Source of the DNA: Agrobacterium sp. RAC06
GTDB lineage: Bacteria; Pseudomonadota; Alphaproteobacteria; Rhizobiales; Rhizobiaceae
NCBI RefSeq assembly: GCF_001713475.1
Contig: NZ_CP016499.1
Span: 744,001-808,000 of the forward strand
Length of the DNA: 64,000 bases
Direction: 5' to 3'
A program made the translations under genes and the position numbers. Positions 32,883 to 40,051 of this stretch are shown here, in pieces. The first letter of the stretch is position 1, and every line of letters starts with the position of its first letter. Under the pieces are notes generated by a model. It was not told the DNA's origin. It saw nothing but the letters and a program-made list of their open reading frames with translations, and did not search any database.

Positions 32883-33317
32883 TCAGCCGGCGATATAGGC
32901 CTTGATGTGTTCGGCTTCCTGCTCGATCTCGCGGATGCGCGACTTCACCACGTCACCGATCGAAATGATACCTGAAAGCTTGCCGTTATCCTCGACGGGC
33001 ACGTGGCGGAAACGCCGGCTGGACATCATCTCCATCAATTCGTTGACGCCGGTCTCTTCACGGCAACGATAGACATTTGCGGTCATGAAGGCCGAGACCG
33101 GCTGGTCGAAGGCATCTTTACCGCCTGTCCCGATCGCACGAACCACGTCACGTTCGGTGAAGATGCCGACGATGCGGCTTTCCATGCCGACGACGACGAC
33201 GGCACCGATCTTGTGTTCTTCCAGCACCCGGGCCGCCTCGCCCAAGCTGATGCTCGGGCTGATGGTGATGACATCGCGGCCCTTCTGTTCGAGTATGCTT
33301 CTGGCTGATGCAGGCAT
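32883..33317 (-). CDS. CBS-domain pair protein
   Basis: The 143-residue product is two tandem CBS domains and little else. The first is about residues 8-65 (VITISPSISLGEAARVLEEHKIGAVVVVG, then RIVGIFTERDVVRAIG), the second about 75-130 (FMTANVYRCREETGVNELMEMMSSRRFRHVPVEDNGKLSGIISIGDVV). Such free-standing pairs bind adenine nucleotides and act as energy or ionic sensors for partners that cannot be identified here. The ATG at 33317 follows GAGGA; 13 upstream in-frame codons are not needed. It lies downstream of the rhomboid gene. Confidence 0.9.
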   Translation of the reverse strand: MPASARSILEQKGRDVITISPSISLGEAARVLEEHKIGAVVVVGMESRIVGIFTERDVVRAIGTGGKDAFDQPVSAFMTANVYRCREETGVNELMEMMSSRRFRHVPVEDNGKLSGIISIGDVVKSRIREIEQEAEHIKAYIAG

Positions 33318-33419
33318 GAGTTCCTCCTCGCATAGAACACTCGCGCGGCGGCCCAATCCTCCTTGGACCGCCAGGACGAAGGGTGCCCTTTATTCAAGGA
33401 GAATGCAATAAGTCCGGCA

Positions 33420-34196
33420 TCACGCCCTTGTGTGACGGCCCGTGTAGGGATCGAAGGCTGCAAATCCGAAGAAGCCGAGCAGGAAGCCGCCGATATGTGC
33501 ATCCCAAGCAATCGACGCGGAACCACCCCCGAGCATCGGAACGCCAAAGGCGATGGCAATATTGCCAAGAAACCAGACGATGATGAAGACGCGGACGGTA
33601 CGGTCAGCCAGGGCCTGCCCCACCGACAGCAAGGGAGGCTGCCATCCGGACAATCGAGCCAGGCTGCGCTGCCGTTCGCCGAAAGCGAATCGGCAGGCGG
33701 CACCCATCAGAGCAGAAATCACCCCGGACGCGCCGACCATCAAGGATGGCTCTCCCCAGTTGACGAATGCATGCAATGCGGCGGCAGCCACTGATGACAC
33801 CACCCAGAACAGGAGAAATCTGACCTCACCGATGCGGCGACAAACGGGTGTCCCGAATGCGGCAAGCCAAAGACTGTTGAAGGCGAGATGCTCGAAGCTG
33901 CCGTGCAGCAACGAATAACTCACCGGCGTCCAAAGCCACGCCAGCGACTGTTCATCGAGCGGATAGAGATAGCGGATTGGCGAAAAACCGAATTCGACGG
34001 CGACCCACTGATTGAGTGCCGGCGACAGCAGGAATTGCTGGATCGCATAGATGCCGCAGATCAGGGCAAGCGCCACAAGGATGCCGGTCGGCAGGTTGAA
34101 GATGGGCGGGTTCTCTTCGGATCGCGCGCCGATCTCGGGCACAAGGCCGTCGTTATCCCGGCGCTCCTCGCCTCGAGATCCTGTCTCATCCTGCAT
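33420..34196 (-). CDS. Rhomboid family intramembrane serine protease
   Basis: The 258-residue protein has six hydrophobic helices and the rhomboid signatures: LYPLDEQSLAWLWTPVSYSLLHGSFEHLAFNSLWLAAFG (helix 2 His and Asn), SLMVGASGVISALMG (nucleophile Ser in GASG) and WDAHIGGFLLGF (catalytic His). The Ser-His dyad is present. An N-terminal cytoplasmic segment of about 35 charged residues precedes the first helix. I start at the ATG at 34196, with AAGGA 7 bases upstream. The substrate is unknown. Upstream is an intergenic stretch that ends with a terminator oriented toward this gene. Confidence 0.92.
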   Translation of the reverse strand: MQDETGSRGEERRDNDGLVPEIGARSEENPPIFNLPTGILVALALICGIYAIQQFLLSPALNQWVAVEFGFSPIRYLYPLDEQSLAWLWTPVSYSLLHGSFEHLAFNSLWLAAFGTPVCRRIGEVRFLLFWVVSSVAAAALHAFVNWGEPSLMVGASGVISALMGAACRFAFGERQRSLARLSGWQPPLLSVGQALADRTVRVFIIVWFLGNIAIAFGVPMLGGGSASIAWDAHIGGFLLGFFGFAAFDPYTGRHTRA

Positions 34197-34244
34197 CTGC
34201 AATTCCTTCTGTTGCGAAACCATCAGGTAATGCAGGCCGCGGAT

Positions 34245-34277
34245 AAAAAAAAGGCCGCCCGGAAACCGAGTGGCCTT
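34245..34277 (-). terminator. Strong intrinsic terminator of an orphan minus-strand transcript
   Basis: On the minus strand AAGGCC (34277-34272) pairs with GGCCTT (34256-34251), with an inner CGG/CCG pairing, and is followed by a run of eight T (34252-34245). It ends transcription coming from the 34.3-34.5 kb region, where no minus-strand gene is annotated. Confidence 0.85.
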
Positions 34278-34445
34278 GCTGGCGCTAGGCGGATCGTCGC
34301 GCCGACTGGAGTTGGTGCCGAAGGAAGCCCTTCGCGTTTGGTAGAACCCTCATGCCATGAGCAAGCGAGGGCCACAACCGAAAGCCTTCCTTAACCTTAA
34401 TCCTGCGGCGATATCGTTCCGTCTGGAAAAAGCGCACCCAAAAGC
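34245..34445 (-). ncRNA. Candidate small RNA or short-peptide transcript (about 200 nt)
   Basis: A promoter-like pair on the minus strand (TCGACA at 34480-34475, 17-base spacer, AATATA at 34457-34452) precedes a strong terminator at 34277-34245. The transcript between them has nested pairing: AAGGAAG/CTTCCTT (34392-34386 with 34327-34321) encloses CCCTC/GAGGG (34371-34367 with 34351-34347), and there is a small CGAAGG/CCTTCG hairpin. It also holds an open frame of 22 codons (ATG at 34353, TAG at 34285), MRVLPNAKGFLRHQLQSARR and two more residues, but without a ribosome site. A structured sRNA is the better reading. Ends are predicted only. Confidence 0.45.
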
Positions 34446-34509
34446 AAACACTATATTAACGGCTCGCCCCCTAATGTCGAGCCATAGAGAAACAGACAGA
34501 ATCTCCGAG

Positions 34510-35121
34510 ATGTACTCAACGCAGGCAAGCCATACGAACACGATCGCTTCGCCGGGACAGCAACGCGCCTTTCAGCGCGTCGCCGTCAGCCTGCAGGGTC
34601 GTCTCATGCTTGCCAGCTATGAGGAGTATGTCTGCAAGGTTATCGACATGTCGCCAGGCGACGTGCGCTTCGCGTGTGCCGGCATGCCGCGTCCGGGCGA
34701 ACGTGTGATCGCATATATCGATCATCTCGGGCGCATCGAAGGCACCGTGATCAAGTTGACCGATGACGGTTTCGTCATCTCCATCAACGCCACCGTTCGA
34801 AAGCGTGAAAAGCTTGCGGCCCAGCTGACCTGGATCGCCAATAAACATGAGCTTGGACTGCCGGAAGACCGTCGTCACGATCGTTTGACGCCGCGCCAGA
34901 CGAGAACAGAACTCACGCTCGAAGACGGCAAGACCTATCCGTGCCGCCTCATGGACCTGTCCCTTTCGGGTGCGGCCGTCGATATCGACATTCGTCCGCC
35001 GATCGGCTCGGCCGTTCGCCTCGGCAACATGCGCGGACGGGTGGTTCGCCATTTCATGGAAGGCGTCGCCGTCGAGTTCCTGACACTGCAGTCCAAGGAA
35101 GCACTCACGGAATTCCTCTGA
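34510..35121 (+). CDS. Protein with two PilZ domains
   Basis: The 203-residue product has two PilZ-like units. The first (about 15-95) has QRAFQRVAVSLQG (RxxxR) and DMSPGDVRF in place of the usual D/NxSxxG. The second (about 115-200) has RRHDRLTPR (RxxxR) and DLSLSGAAVDI (DxSxxG), so it can bind cyclic di-GMP by the canonical residues. The first unit probably acts as a degenerate partner. There is no membrane segment. I start at the ATG at 34510; the in-frame extension to 34357 runs through the intergenic region. A strong terminator follows. Confidence 0.85.
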   Translation: MYSTQASHTNTIASPGQQRAFQRVAVSLQGRLMLASYEEYVCKVIDMSPGDVRFACAGMPRPGERVIAYIDHLGRIEGTVIKLTDDGFVISINATVRKREKLAAQLTWIANKHELGLPEDRRHDRLTPRQTRTELTLEDGKTYPCRLMDLSLSGAAVDIDIRPPIGSAVRLGNMRGRVVRHFMEGVAVEFLTLQSKEALTEFL

Positions 35122-35145
35122 GGGGCTAAGAATTCCTCCCCCGAC

Positions 35146-35180
35146 AAGGCGCCTGCGGACCCCGCAAGGCGCCTTTTTCT
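35146..35180 (+). terminator. Intrinsic terminator of the PilZ gene
   Basis: A long stem (AAGGCGCC plus TGCGG at 35146-35158, pairing with CCGCA plus AGGCGCCTT at 35162-35175, one bulged A) is followed by TTTTTCT. It lies 25 bases past the stop. Confidence 0.92.
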
Positions 35181-35605
35181 ATCGCGAGACGAAAATCGTC
35201 TCAGACCGGCACAGTTTTTTTTCAAAAAATTCAGGCTCGAAAATGGCCTTGAGACGGCGCTCAAGGTGGATGATCGAACCAAGTTTCGACATCCGGAACC
35301 GTCAGCAACGCCACACTCGTCGGCCCAGAATCCAGGATCGCAACCTCCGACCTGAAATGACACCCCCCAATTAGCTCACTGTATTTTCTAGCTTTTTTAC
35401 CTTCGCAACGGCCCAAGCCACATCAAAAGGTAGAATACCGATCAAATTTTCATCAAACTTGTCATGAATTCTATTCAAATATAATTCGAATAACTCTCAA
35501 TATAGATTCTCTTTTTCATAGATTTAAGCTTATATCTTACCACTAATATTCGCGGGCCATCAAAATATCTCTGTCATTGCTATCTCCATTACCGGGAGAC
35601 AACCA
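35181..35605. other. AT-rich intergenic region
   Basis: No gene is visible here. The first part has two short hairpins (GAGACGA/TCGTCTC near 35185-35201 and CCTTGAG/CTCAAGG at 35247-35266) and a run of T then A near 35213-35228. From about 35380 to 35580 the sequence is markedly AT-rich compared with the GC-rich surroundings. It must contain the promoter of the BTLCP gene that follows; AT-rich DNA of this kind can also bind nucleoid proteins. The gene start has GGGAGA 9 bases upstream. Confidence 0.6.
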
Positions 35606-36214
35606 ATGACAACAAAGAAAAATCTGGGTATTGGAACTCTGGCCGCCGCCATCGCTGGCGCACTGGCCTTTCAAGTGTCGGCCATGCCGGCCAACATGCA
35701 GGTCGTTGGCAAAGCCAATCCGCCGATCGGGCATTACGAATTCTGTCAGACCTATCAGGGCGAATGCTCGGGCAGCCAGACGGATAGCGGACCGATGATG
35801 CTGACAGAGCAGCTCTGGAAAACCATCCTTGACGTCAATTACACCGTCAACAGCTCGGTCACGCCGCTAACCGATCTCGAGATCTATGGTGTCGAAGAAC
35901 GCTGGACCTACCCCCGCAGCGTCGGCGACTGCGAAGACTTTGCACTCCTCAAGCGCAAGATGCTGGTTGATCGCGGCCTCGACCCCGCCGACCTTCTGAT
36001 GACCGTGGTCCTGCAGCCGAATGGCGAAGGTCATGCCGTACTGACCGTCCGGACCGACCACGGCGACTTCATTCTCGACAACATGCGCAACAAGGTGCTG
36101 CTGTGGTCTGAGACCGAATACACCTATCTGAAGCGCCAGTCTTCGAGCCATCCAGCCCGCTGGGTCAAGCTCCAGGATGGTCGCGCGAGCTTCGTCGGCA
36201 GCGTTTCGCAATAA
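35606..36214 (+). CDS. Periplasmic transglutaminase-like cysteine peptidase (BTLCP, LapG-like)
   Basis: The 202-residue product has a signal peptide (LGIGTLAAAIAGALAFQVSA, cleavage near residue 26) and the BTLCP fold with a complete triad: Cys109 in SVGDCEDFALLK, His143 in GEGHAVLTV and Asp158 in FILDNMRN. The family includes LapG, which trims surface adhesins under cyclic di-GMP control in Pseudomonas. Substrate and partner here are unknown; no LapD-like gene lies in the window, but a PilZ gene is the upstream neighbour on the same strand, separated by its terminator and an AT-rich gap. A strong terminator follows. Confidence 0.9.
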   Translation: MTTKKNLGIGTLAAAIAGALAFQVSAMPANMQVVGKANPPIGHYEFCQTYQGECSGSQTDSGPMMLTEQLWKTILDVNYTVNSSVTPLTDLEIYGVEERWTYPRSVGDCEDFALLKRKMLVDRGLDPADLLMTVVLQPNGEGHAVLTVRTDHGDFILDNMRNKVLLWSETEYTYLKRQSSSHPARWVKLQDGRASFVGSVSQ

Positions 36215-36278
36215 TCACGTTGCCGCCGCCTTCTGGCCCGGTCTGTCCCCGCCTACCCGTCCCCCGACCGGAGCCAAT

Positions 36279-36315
36279 GAGCCGGTCCCGTCCAACCGGG
36301 ACCGGCTCTCTTTTT
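36279..36315 (+). terminator. Intrinsic terminator of the BTLCP peptidase gene
   Basis: A perfect 12-base stem (GAGCCGGTCCCG at 36279-36290 with CGGGACCGGCTC at 36297-36308) and 6-base loop are followed by TCTTTTT. Confidence 0.95.
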
Positions 36316-36337
36316 GCCCCATCGCCGACACCCGACC

Positions 36338-36353
36338 TTAACCAGAATTTAAC
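36338..36353 (+). promoter_or_regulatory. CtrA-like binding site TTAA-N7-TTAAC
   Basis: TTAACCAGAATTTAAC matches the full CtrA consensus TTAA-N7-TTAA, with the extra C often seen after the second half. It ends 67 bases before the ATG of the membrane-protein gene at 36421, in the usual promoter position. CtrA is the cell-cycle master regulator in Rhizobiales. This is a motif match only. Confidence 0.55.
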
Positions 36354-36420
36354 CACGTTCACCGAAGTCTGATCTCGCGGGCGCATTCCAAGAAGGCCGC
36401 ACCGAGAGGATCAGGGCGAG

Positions 36421-37215
36421 ATGCGAGGCGACGATAACGGTCTGCAGGCGGATGAAGAGCGTTCACCGCTCATTTCGACGCGCTTTCTGGTCATCGCGAC
36501 AATCACCATCTTGGCCTTGGCGGCAGCCTCGATTGCCATCAGCTGGTTTGGCAGTGCTTACGGTGCGCGGCTCTCGCTCGCAGGCCACAGCGAAAGCACC
36601 GAGATCGTCGACATCACGATTGGCCGAGATCGGCTCGCCTTTCCCGCAAACGCCATCCGCTTCGAGCATCAGCGCCGCAGCGGCCTGGCCGAACGGATAG
36701 ACCTGTATCTGCTCTGGCCCGAGATGACCGGCTATTCAGCCAAAGAACGACGCCGTTTCGACGACCTTGCGCTATCACAGCCTCTTGTCTTCCTGCAGAT
36801 CTCGCAAAGCACGATGTCGAGAGACATGTCCGGACGCGTCGAGCCGATCTACAGGAGCCTCCTCGAGCCACAGACCAGCGAGGGGCCCGCCGGACTGCAG
36901 AGCCACGTCTTCAGGGCGGGAACGGGTTACGAGGGAGAAAGCTTGCTGACAGCCACGGCTCCCGACGGAACCGCCTATGCGATCCGCTGCCTCCTTCCTT
37001 CAGTCGCCGAGAAAGCCACCAGCAGCGATTGCCAGCGCGACATCCATGTTGGAGAGGATCTTACGGTTCTCTATCGATTCTCAAGCCGAATGCTCGACGA
37101 TTGGCAATCAATAGACGCGGCGGTTCGGGCCTATGTTGCGGGGCGTTCGGGCCCCGCAACCGCAACCACGACGCTTAAAAATCAATCCAAAGCGTCAACC
37201 GACCGTTCATCATAA
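36421..37215 (+). CDS. Single-pass membrane protein of unknown function
   Basis: I do not recognise this 264-residue protein. A short acidic cytoplasmic N-terminus (1-17) is followed by one membrane helix (FLVIATITILALAAASIAIS, about 22-42), then a periplasmic domain with strands such as IVDITIGRDRLAFPANAIRFEH and LYLLWPEMTGYS, and two cysteines in IRCLLPSVAEKATSSDCQRD that could form a disulfide. The last 25 residues are low complexity. A CtrA-like box lies in its promoter, and a SPOR-domain carboxypeptidase follows 95 bases downstream, so a link to cell envelope or division is possible. Confidence 0.65.
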   Translation: MRGDDNGLQADEERSPLISTRFLVIATITILALAAASIAISWFGSAYGARLSLAGHSESTEIVDITIGRDRLAFPANAIRFEHQRRSGLAERIDLYLLWPEMTGYSAKERRRFDDLALSQPLVFLQISQSTMSRDMSGRVEPIYRSLLEPQTSEGPAGLQSHVFRAGTGYEGESLLTATAPDGTAYAIRCLLPSVAEKATSSDCQRDIHVGEDLTVLYRFSSRMLDDWQSIDAAVRAYVAGRSGPATATTTLKNQSKASTDRSS

Positions 37216-37310
37216 ACCTCTTGGTAAGGCTAATTCCGTAGGGTCCACGGGAGATGGTCGCGATTGGGGGAAGAGCGTCCGGTCGTCAATGGTGAGATTC
37301 AAAGAGTATC

Positions 37311-38771
37311 GTGGTGCATAAAGTTTTCGGAAGCTCCAACTTCGCAGCCGCAGTGCGTCGGCTTTTCCTCGCGGCGTTTGCGGTCTTCGTGGCGACGGTC
37401 GCTGCCGTCAGCACTGCACAGGCAAATCCTAAATATGCCGGCATCGTCATCGACGCCAAGACGGGCAAGGTTCTCTATAGCGAGAATGCCGACAGCCTGC
37501 GCTATCCGGCTTCGCTGACCAAGATGATGACTCTCTATATGGTCTTTGAGGCGCTGGAGGCTGGCCGTGTTTCGCTGAACAGCAAAGTTCCGTTCTCTGC
37601 CAATGCCGCCAAGGAGCCGCCGTCAAAGCTCGGCGTTGGCACCGGCCGCAGCGTCACCGTCGAGCAGGCGATTCTCTCGCTCGTTACGCGTTCAGCCAAT
37701 GACGTTGCGACCGCCCTTGCGGAGTATCTCGGTGGTTCCGAGCAGCGTTTCGCCCAGATGATGACCGCCAAGGCCCGGAGCCTCGGCATGACGAAGACAA
37801 CCTACCGCAACGCCCATGGCCTGCCGAACACGGCTCAGATGACCACTGCTCGCGATCAGGCCCGGCTCAGCGTCGCGCTGCGCCAGCACTTTCCGCAGTA
37901 TTACGGCTACTTCTCCACCCGCAGCTTCAAGTTCGGCAAGCAGACGATCGGAAACCACAACCGACTGCTGGGCCAGGTCCGCGGCGTCGACGGCATCAAA
38001 ACCGGTTTCACCCGGGCTGCCGGCTACAATCTCGCGACTTCGGCTGAACTCGGTGGTCGCTCCATCGTCGCAGTTGTGCTGGGTGCAACATCCGGTGCAC
38101 GGCGCAATGCGCAGATGACCAGCCTGGTTCAGCGTTATCTGCCGGCCGCCACAAGCACCCGTGGCGGCAGCAACCTGATCGCCAAGAACAACACCTCGGT
38201 TGCGCCTTCAGGGTCCGCTGCTCGGGCGGCCGGTGGCCTGCCGCAACTGCCGCAGACCGGCCCCATGCCTGACGTACGCTACACCGGTGTTGCCCAGGCC
38301 TATGCTGCGGCGCCGGCCGGCAATGCGGCAAGTGCTGCTCTGAACACCATGCCTGCCGCACCGTCGGCGTCGGCGCCCCCCGTCCCTGTACCGCAGCCTG
38401 CCCCGGCCTATCTGCCCAATGAGGGTGCGGCAGCTGCACCGGCAACCGCGGCGCAGTCGGTCGCAACGGCTGCCACCACGCCCCCCGACGTCGACGCCAT
38501 GACGACCGCATCGACTGCTCCGTCCGGCGGTTGGGTCGTGCAGATCGGCACGTCGCCGGATCAGGAACTGGCCATGGATCTCCTGCGTGACGCGCAGGCG
38601 AAAGGCGGAAAGGTATTGCGTTCCGCCACCCCCTTCACAGTCGCTTACGGCGACGGCTCGAAGCAGATCTTCCGGGCACGCTTTGGTGGCTTTGACGAAC
38701 AGAAGGATGCAGTCAACGCCTGCAAGGCGCTCAAGAAGAAGGGAATCGGTTGCTGGGCCGCCGCCCAGTAA
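37311..38771 (+). CDS. D-alanyl-D-alanine carboxypeptidase with C-terminal SPOR domain
   Basis: This 486-residue low-molecular-weight penicillin-binding protein trims D-Ala from peptidoglycan stem peptides. It has a signal sequence (to about residue 38, AQA), then the serine peptidase S11 motifs: Ser68-x-x-Lys71 in PASLTKMM, Ser128-Ala-Asn130 and Lys230-Thr-Gly. A Pro/Ala-rich linker (about 280-405) leads to a SPOR domain (about 408-486, GWVVQIGTSPDQELAMDLL to the end), which would target it to denuded septal glycan. It starts with GTG. A role at division sites is inferred from the SPOR domain. Confidence 0.93.
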   Translation: MVHKVFGSSNFAAAVRRLFLAAFAVFVATVAAVSTAQANPKYAGIVIDAKTGKVLYSENADSLRYPASLTKMMTLYMVFEALEAGRVSLNSKVPFSANAAKEPPSKLGVGTGRSVTVEQAILSLVTRSANDVATALAEYLGGSEQRFAQMMTAKARSLGMTKTTYRNAHGLPNTAQMTTARDQARLSVALRQHFPQYYGYFSTRSFKFGKQTIGNHNRLLGQVRGVDGIKTGFTRAAGYNLATSAELGGRSIVAVVLGATSGARRNAQMTSLVQRYLPAATSTRGGSNLIAKNNTSVAPSGSAARAAGGLPQLPQTGPMPDVRYTGVAQAYAAAPAGNAASAALNTMPAAPSASAPPVPVPQPAPAYLPNEGAAAAPATAAQSVATAATTPPDVDAMTTASTAPSGGWVVQIGTSPDQELAMDLLRDAQAKGGKVLRSATPFTVAYGDGSKQIFRARFGGFDEQKDAVNACKALKKKGIGCWAAAQ

Positions 38772-38819
38772 GACGATCGCCCAAAACCCTCGATTTGTAT
38801 TGTTTACGAGGATCATGAA

Positions 38820-39092
38820 ATGGCATCGAAAGACTTCCACTACGGCTTGGTCGAGGATCAGGACAATGGCGGCCTCGCGTCCGCGAGCAGCGTCCTGCAT
38901 CCTCTCCACGAGGCTGCTTATCGTCTGGCCGATCTCGGCTTGCGCGAAAAGCGCTCAAAGACCAAGGATCTGATCGGTTTGCTGCTCAGCCACGGCGCGC
39001 GCGCCTGGCGCTATTCGCAGCCGGAGGCCAACATCCATCTGCATGTCTCGGCACAGTCCGGCCGGTTCCCCGTCATTCTAAGGCTGCGTTGA
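38820..39092 (+). CDS. Small conserved-looking protein of unknown function
   Basis: The 90-residue product starts MASKDFHYGLVEDQDNG behind GAGGATCATGAA. It has a central helical stretch (LHEAAYRLADLGLREKRSKTKDLIGLLLSHGARAWRY) and a short beta-rich end (NIHLHVSAQSGRFPVILRLR). There is no signal peptide, membrane helix or known motif. It lies 48 bases after the carboxypeptidase and 16 bases before the carbonic anhydrase homologue on the same strand, so it is likely expressed with the latter. Codon use agrees with a real gene. Confidence 0.6.
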   Translation: MASKDFHYGLVEDQDNGGLASASSVLHPLHEAAYRLADLGLREKRSKTKDLIGLLLSHGARAWRYSQPEANIHLHVSAQSGRFPVILRLR

Positions 39093-39108
39093 CGGAAAGG
39101 CGCCTGAG

Positions 39109-39636
39109 ATGCCGCTCTATCGCCTCGGGGACAAGGCTCCCGTCCTTCCCGCAGCTGACCGGTTCTGGCTGGCACCCGATGCCCAGGTGATCGGTGACGT
39201 GCGTCTGGGAGAGGATGTCGGCATCTGGTTCGGGGCGGTTCTTCGTGGCGACAATGATCCTATCGTGATCGGTGCAGGCACCAATATCCAGGATGGTGTC
39301 ATGGTGCATACCGACCCCGGCAAGGGTGTCACGATTGGCGAAGGCTGCACCATTGGCCACCACGCCATCATTCACGGCTGCACCATCGGCAACAATTCGC
39401 TTGTCGGCATGGGAGCAACTGTCCTCAATGGAGCGCGCATCGGCGATAACTGCCTCGTTGGCGCGAACGCCCTGATTACCGAGTGCAAGAGCTTCCCGGA
39501 CAATTCACTGATTGTCGGCTCCCCAGCACGGGCGATCAGAGAGCTTGACGCCGCTGCTATTGCGGGACTTCGGCTGTCAGCCGAAAACTACGTGCGCAAC
39601 TGGCGCCGCTTTGCACGGGATCTGCATCCGCTCTGA
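39109..39636 (+). CDS. Gamma-carbonic anhydrase-like hexapeptide-repeat protein
   Basis: The 175-residue protein is a left-handed beta helix made of hexapeptide repeats (APDAQVIGDVRLGEDVGIWFGAVLRGD and on) ending in a C-terminal helix. The zinc ligands of gamma-carbonic anhydrases are present as His in VMVHTDPG and the pair in GHHAIIHG. This matches the YrdA/CaiE/PaaY-like group. Some members are active carbonic anhydrases; activity cannot be told here. Its zinc need and its place next to zur may be coincidental. It ends 6 bases before the convergent zur gene. Confidence 0.9.
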   Translation: MPLYRLGDKAPVLPAADRFWLAPDAQVIGDVRLGEDVGIWFGAVLRGDNDPIVIGAGTNIQDGVMVHTDPGKGVTIGEGCTIGHHAIIHGCTIGNNSLVGMGATVLNGARIGDNCLVGANALITECKSFPDNSLIVGSPARAIRELDAAAIAGLRLSAENYVRNWRRFARDLHPL

Positions 39637-39642
39637 CAAAGC

Positions 39643-40050
39643 CTAAGCCGCGATCTCCGTGCACTCAGCACAAAACCCTCTGATTTCAATCGTCGTCTTT
39701 TCAGGCTTGAAGCTGCGCCCACGGGTGATCGTTTCCAGGCGGTGATCGATCTCGTGGTCGTGGAATTCCGTCACATGACCGCACTTGTTGCAGATCATGA
39801 AGGCGACGGTGCCATGGCCCGTGCAGCCCTCATGCGGATGGGCGCAGGCGACAAAGGCGTTCAGGCTTTCGAGGCGATGGACCATGCCGAACTCGACCAG
39901 CTTGTCGAGCGCGCGATAGACCTGCAGGGGCGCGCGAAAGCCGTGTTCGCGCAACTTGTCGAGCAAGGTATAGGCCGAAAGCGGCCCGTCGGACTGCATG
40001 AGCGCATCGAAGACGAGCGACTGATTGCGGGTGAGATCGGTCTTGGTCAT
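39643..40050 (-). CDS. zur: Zinc uptake regulator Zur (Fur family)
   Basis: Zur represses zinc import genes when zinc is plentiful. The 135-residue product has a winged helix (MTKTDLTRNQSLVFDALM, DGPLSAYTLLDKLREHGFRAPLQVYRALDKLVEFGMVHRLE) and a metal domain with CAHPHEGCTGHG, ICNKCGHVTEFHDHEID and a second CxxC in FCAECTEI. Both structural Cys4 zinc pairs are there. It is placed directly after znuB (one base between stop and start), which supports Zur over Fur, Mur or Irr. An in-frame extension upstream overlaps znuB and is unlikely. Confidence 0.94.
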   Translation of the reverse strand: MTKTDLTRNQSLVFDALMQSDGPLSAYTLLDKLREHGFRAPLQVYRALDKLVEFGMVHRLESLNAFVACAHPHEGCTGHGTVAFMICNKCGHVTEFHDHEIDHRLETITRGRSFKPEKTTIEIRGFCAECTEIAA

Positions 40051-40051
40051 G

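Noticed and set aside
34285..34353. 22-codon gene within the orphan transcript
   Set aside because: It lacks a ribosome site and the region is better explained as structured RNA; kept only as a remark in the transcript entry.
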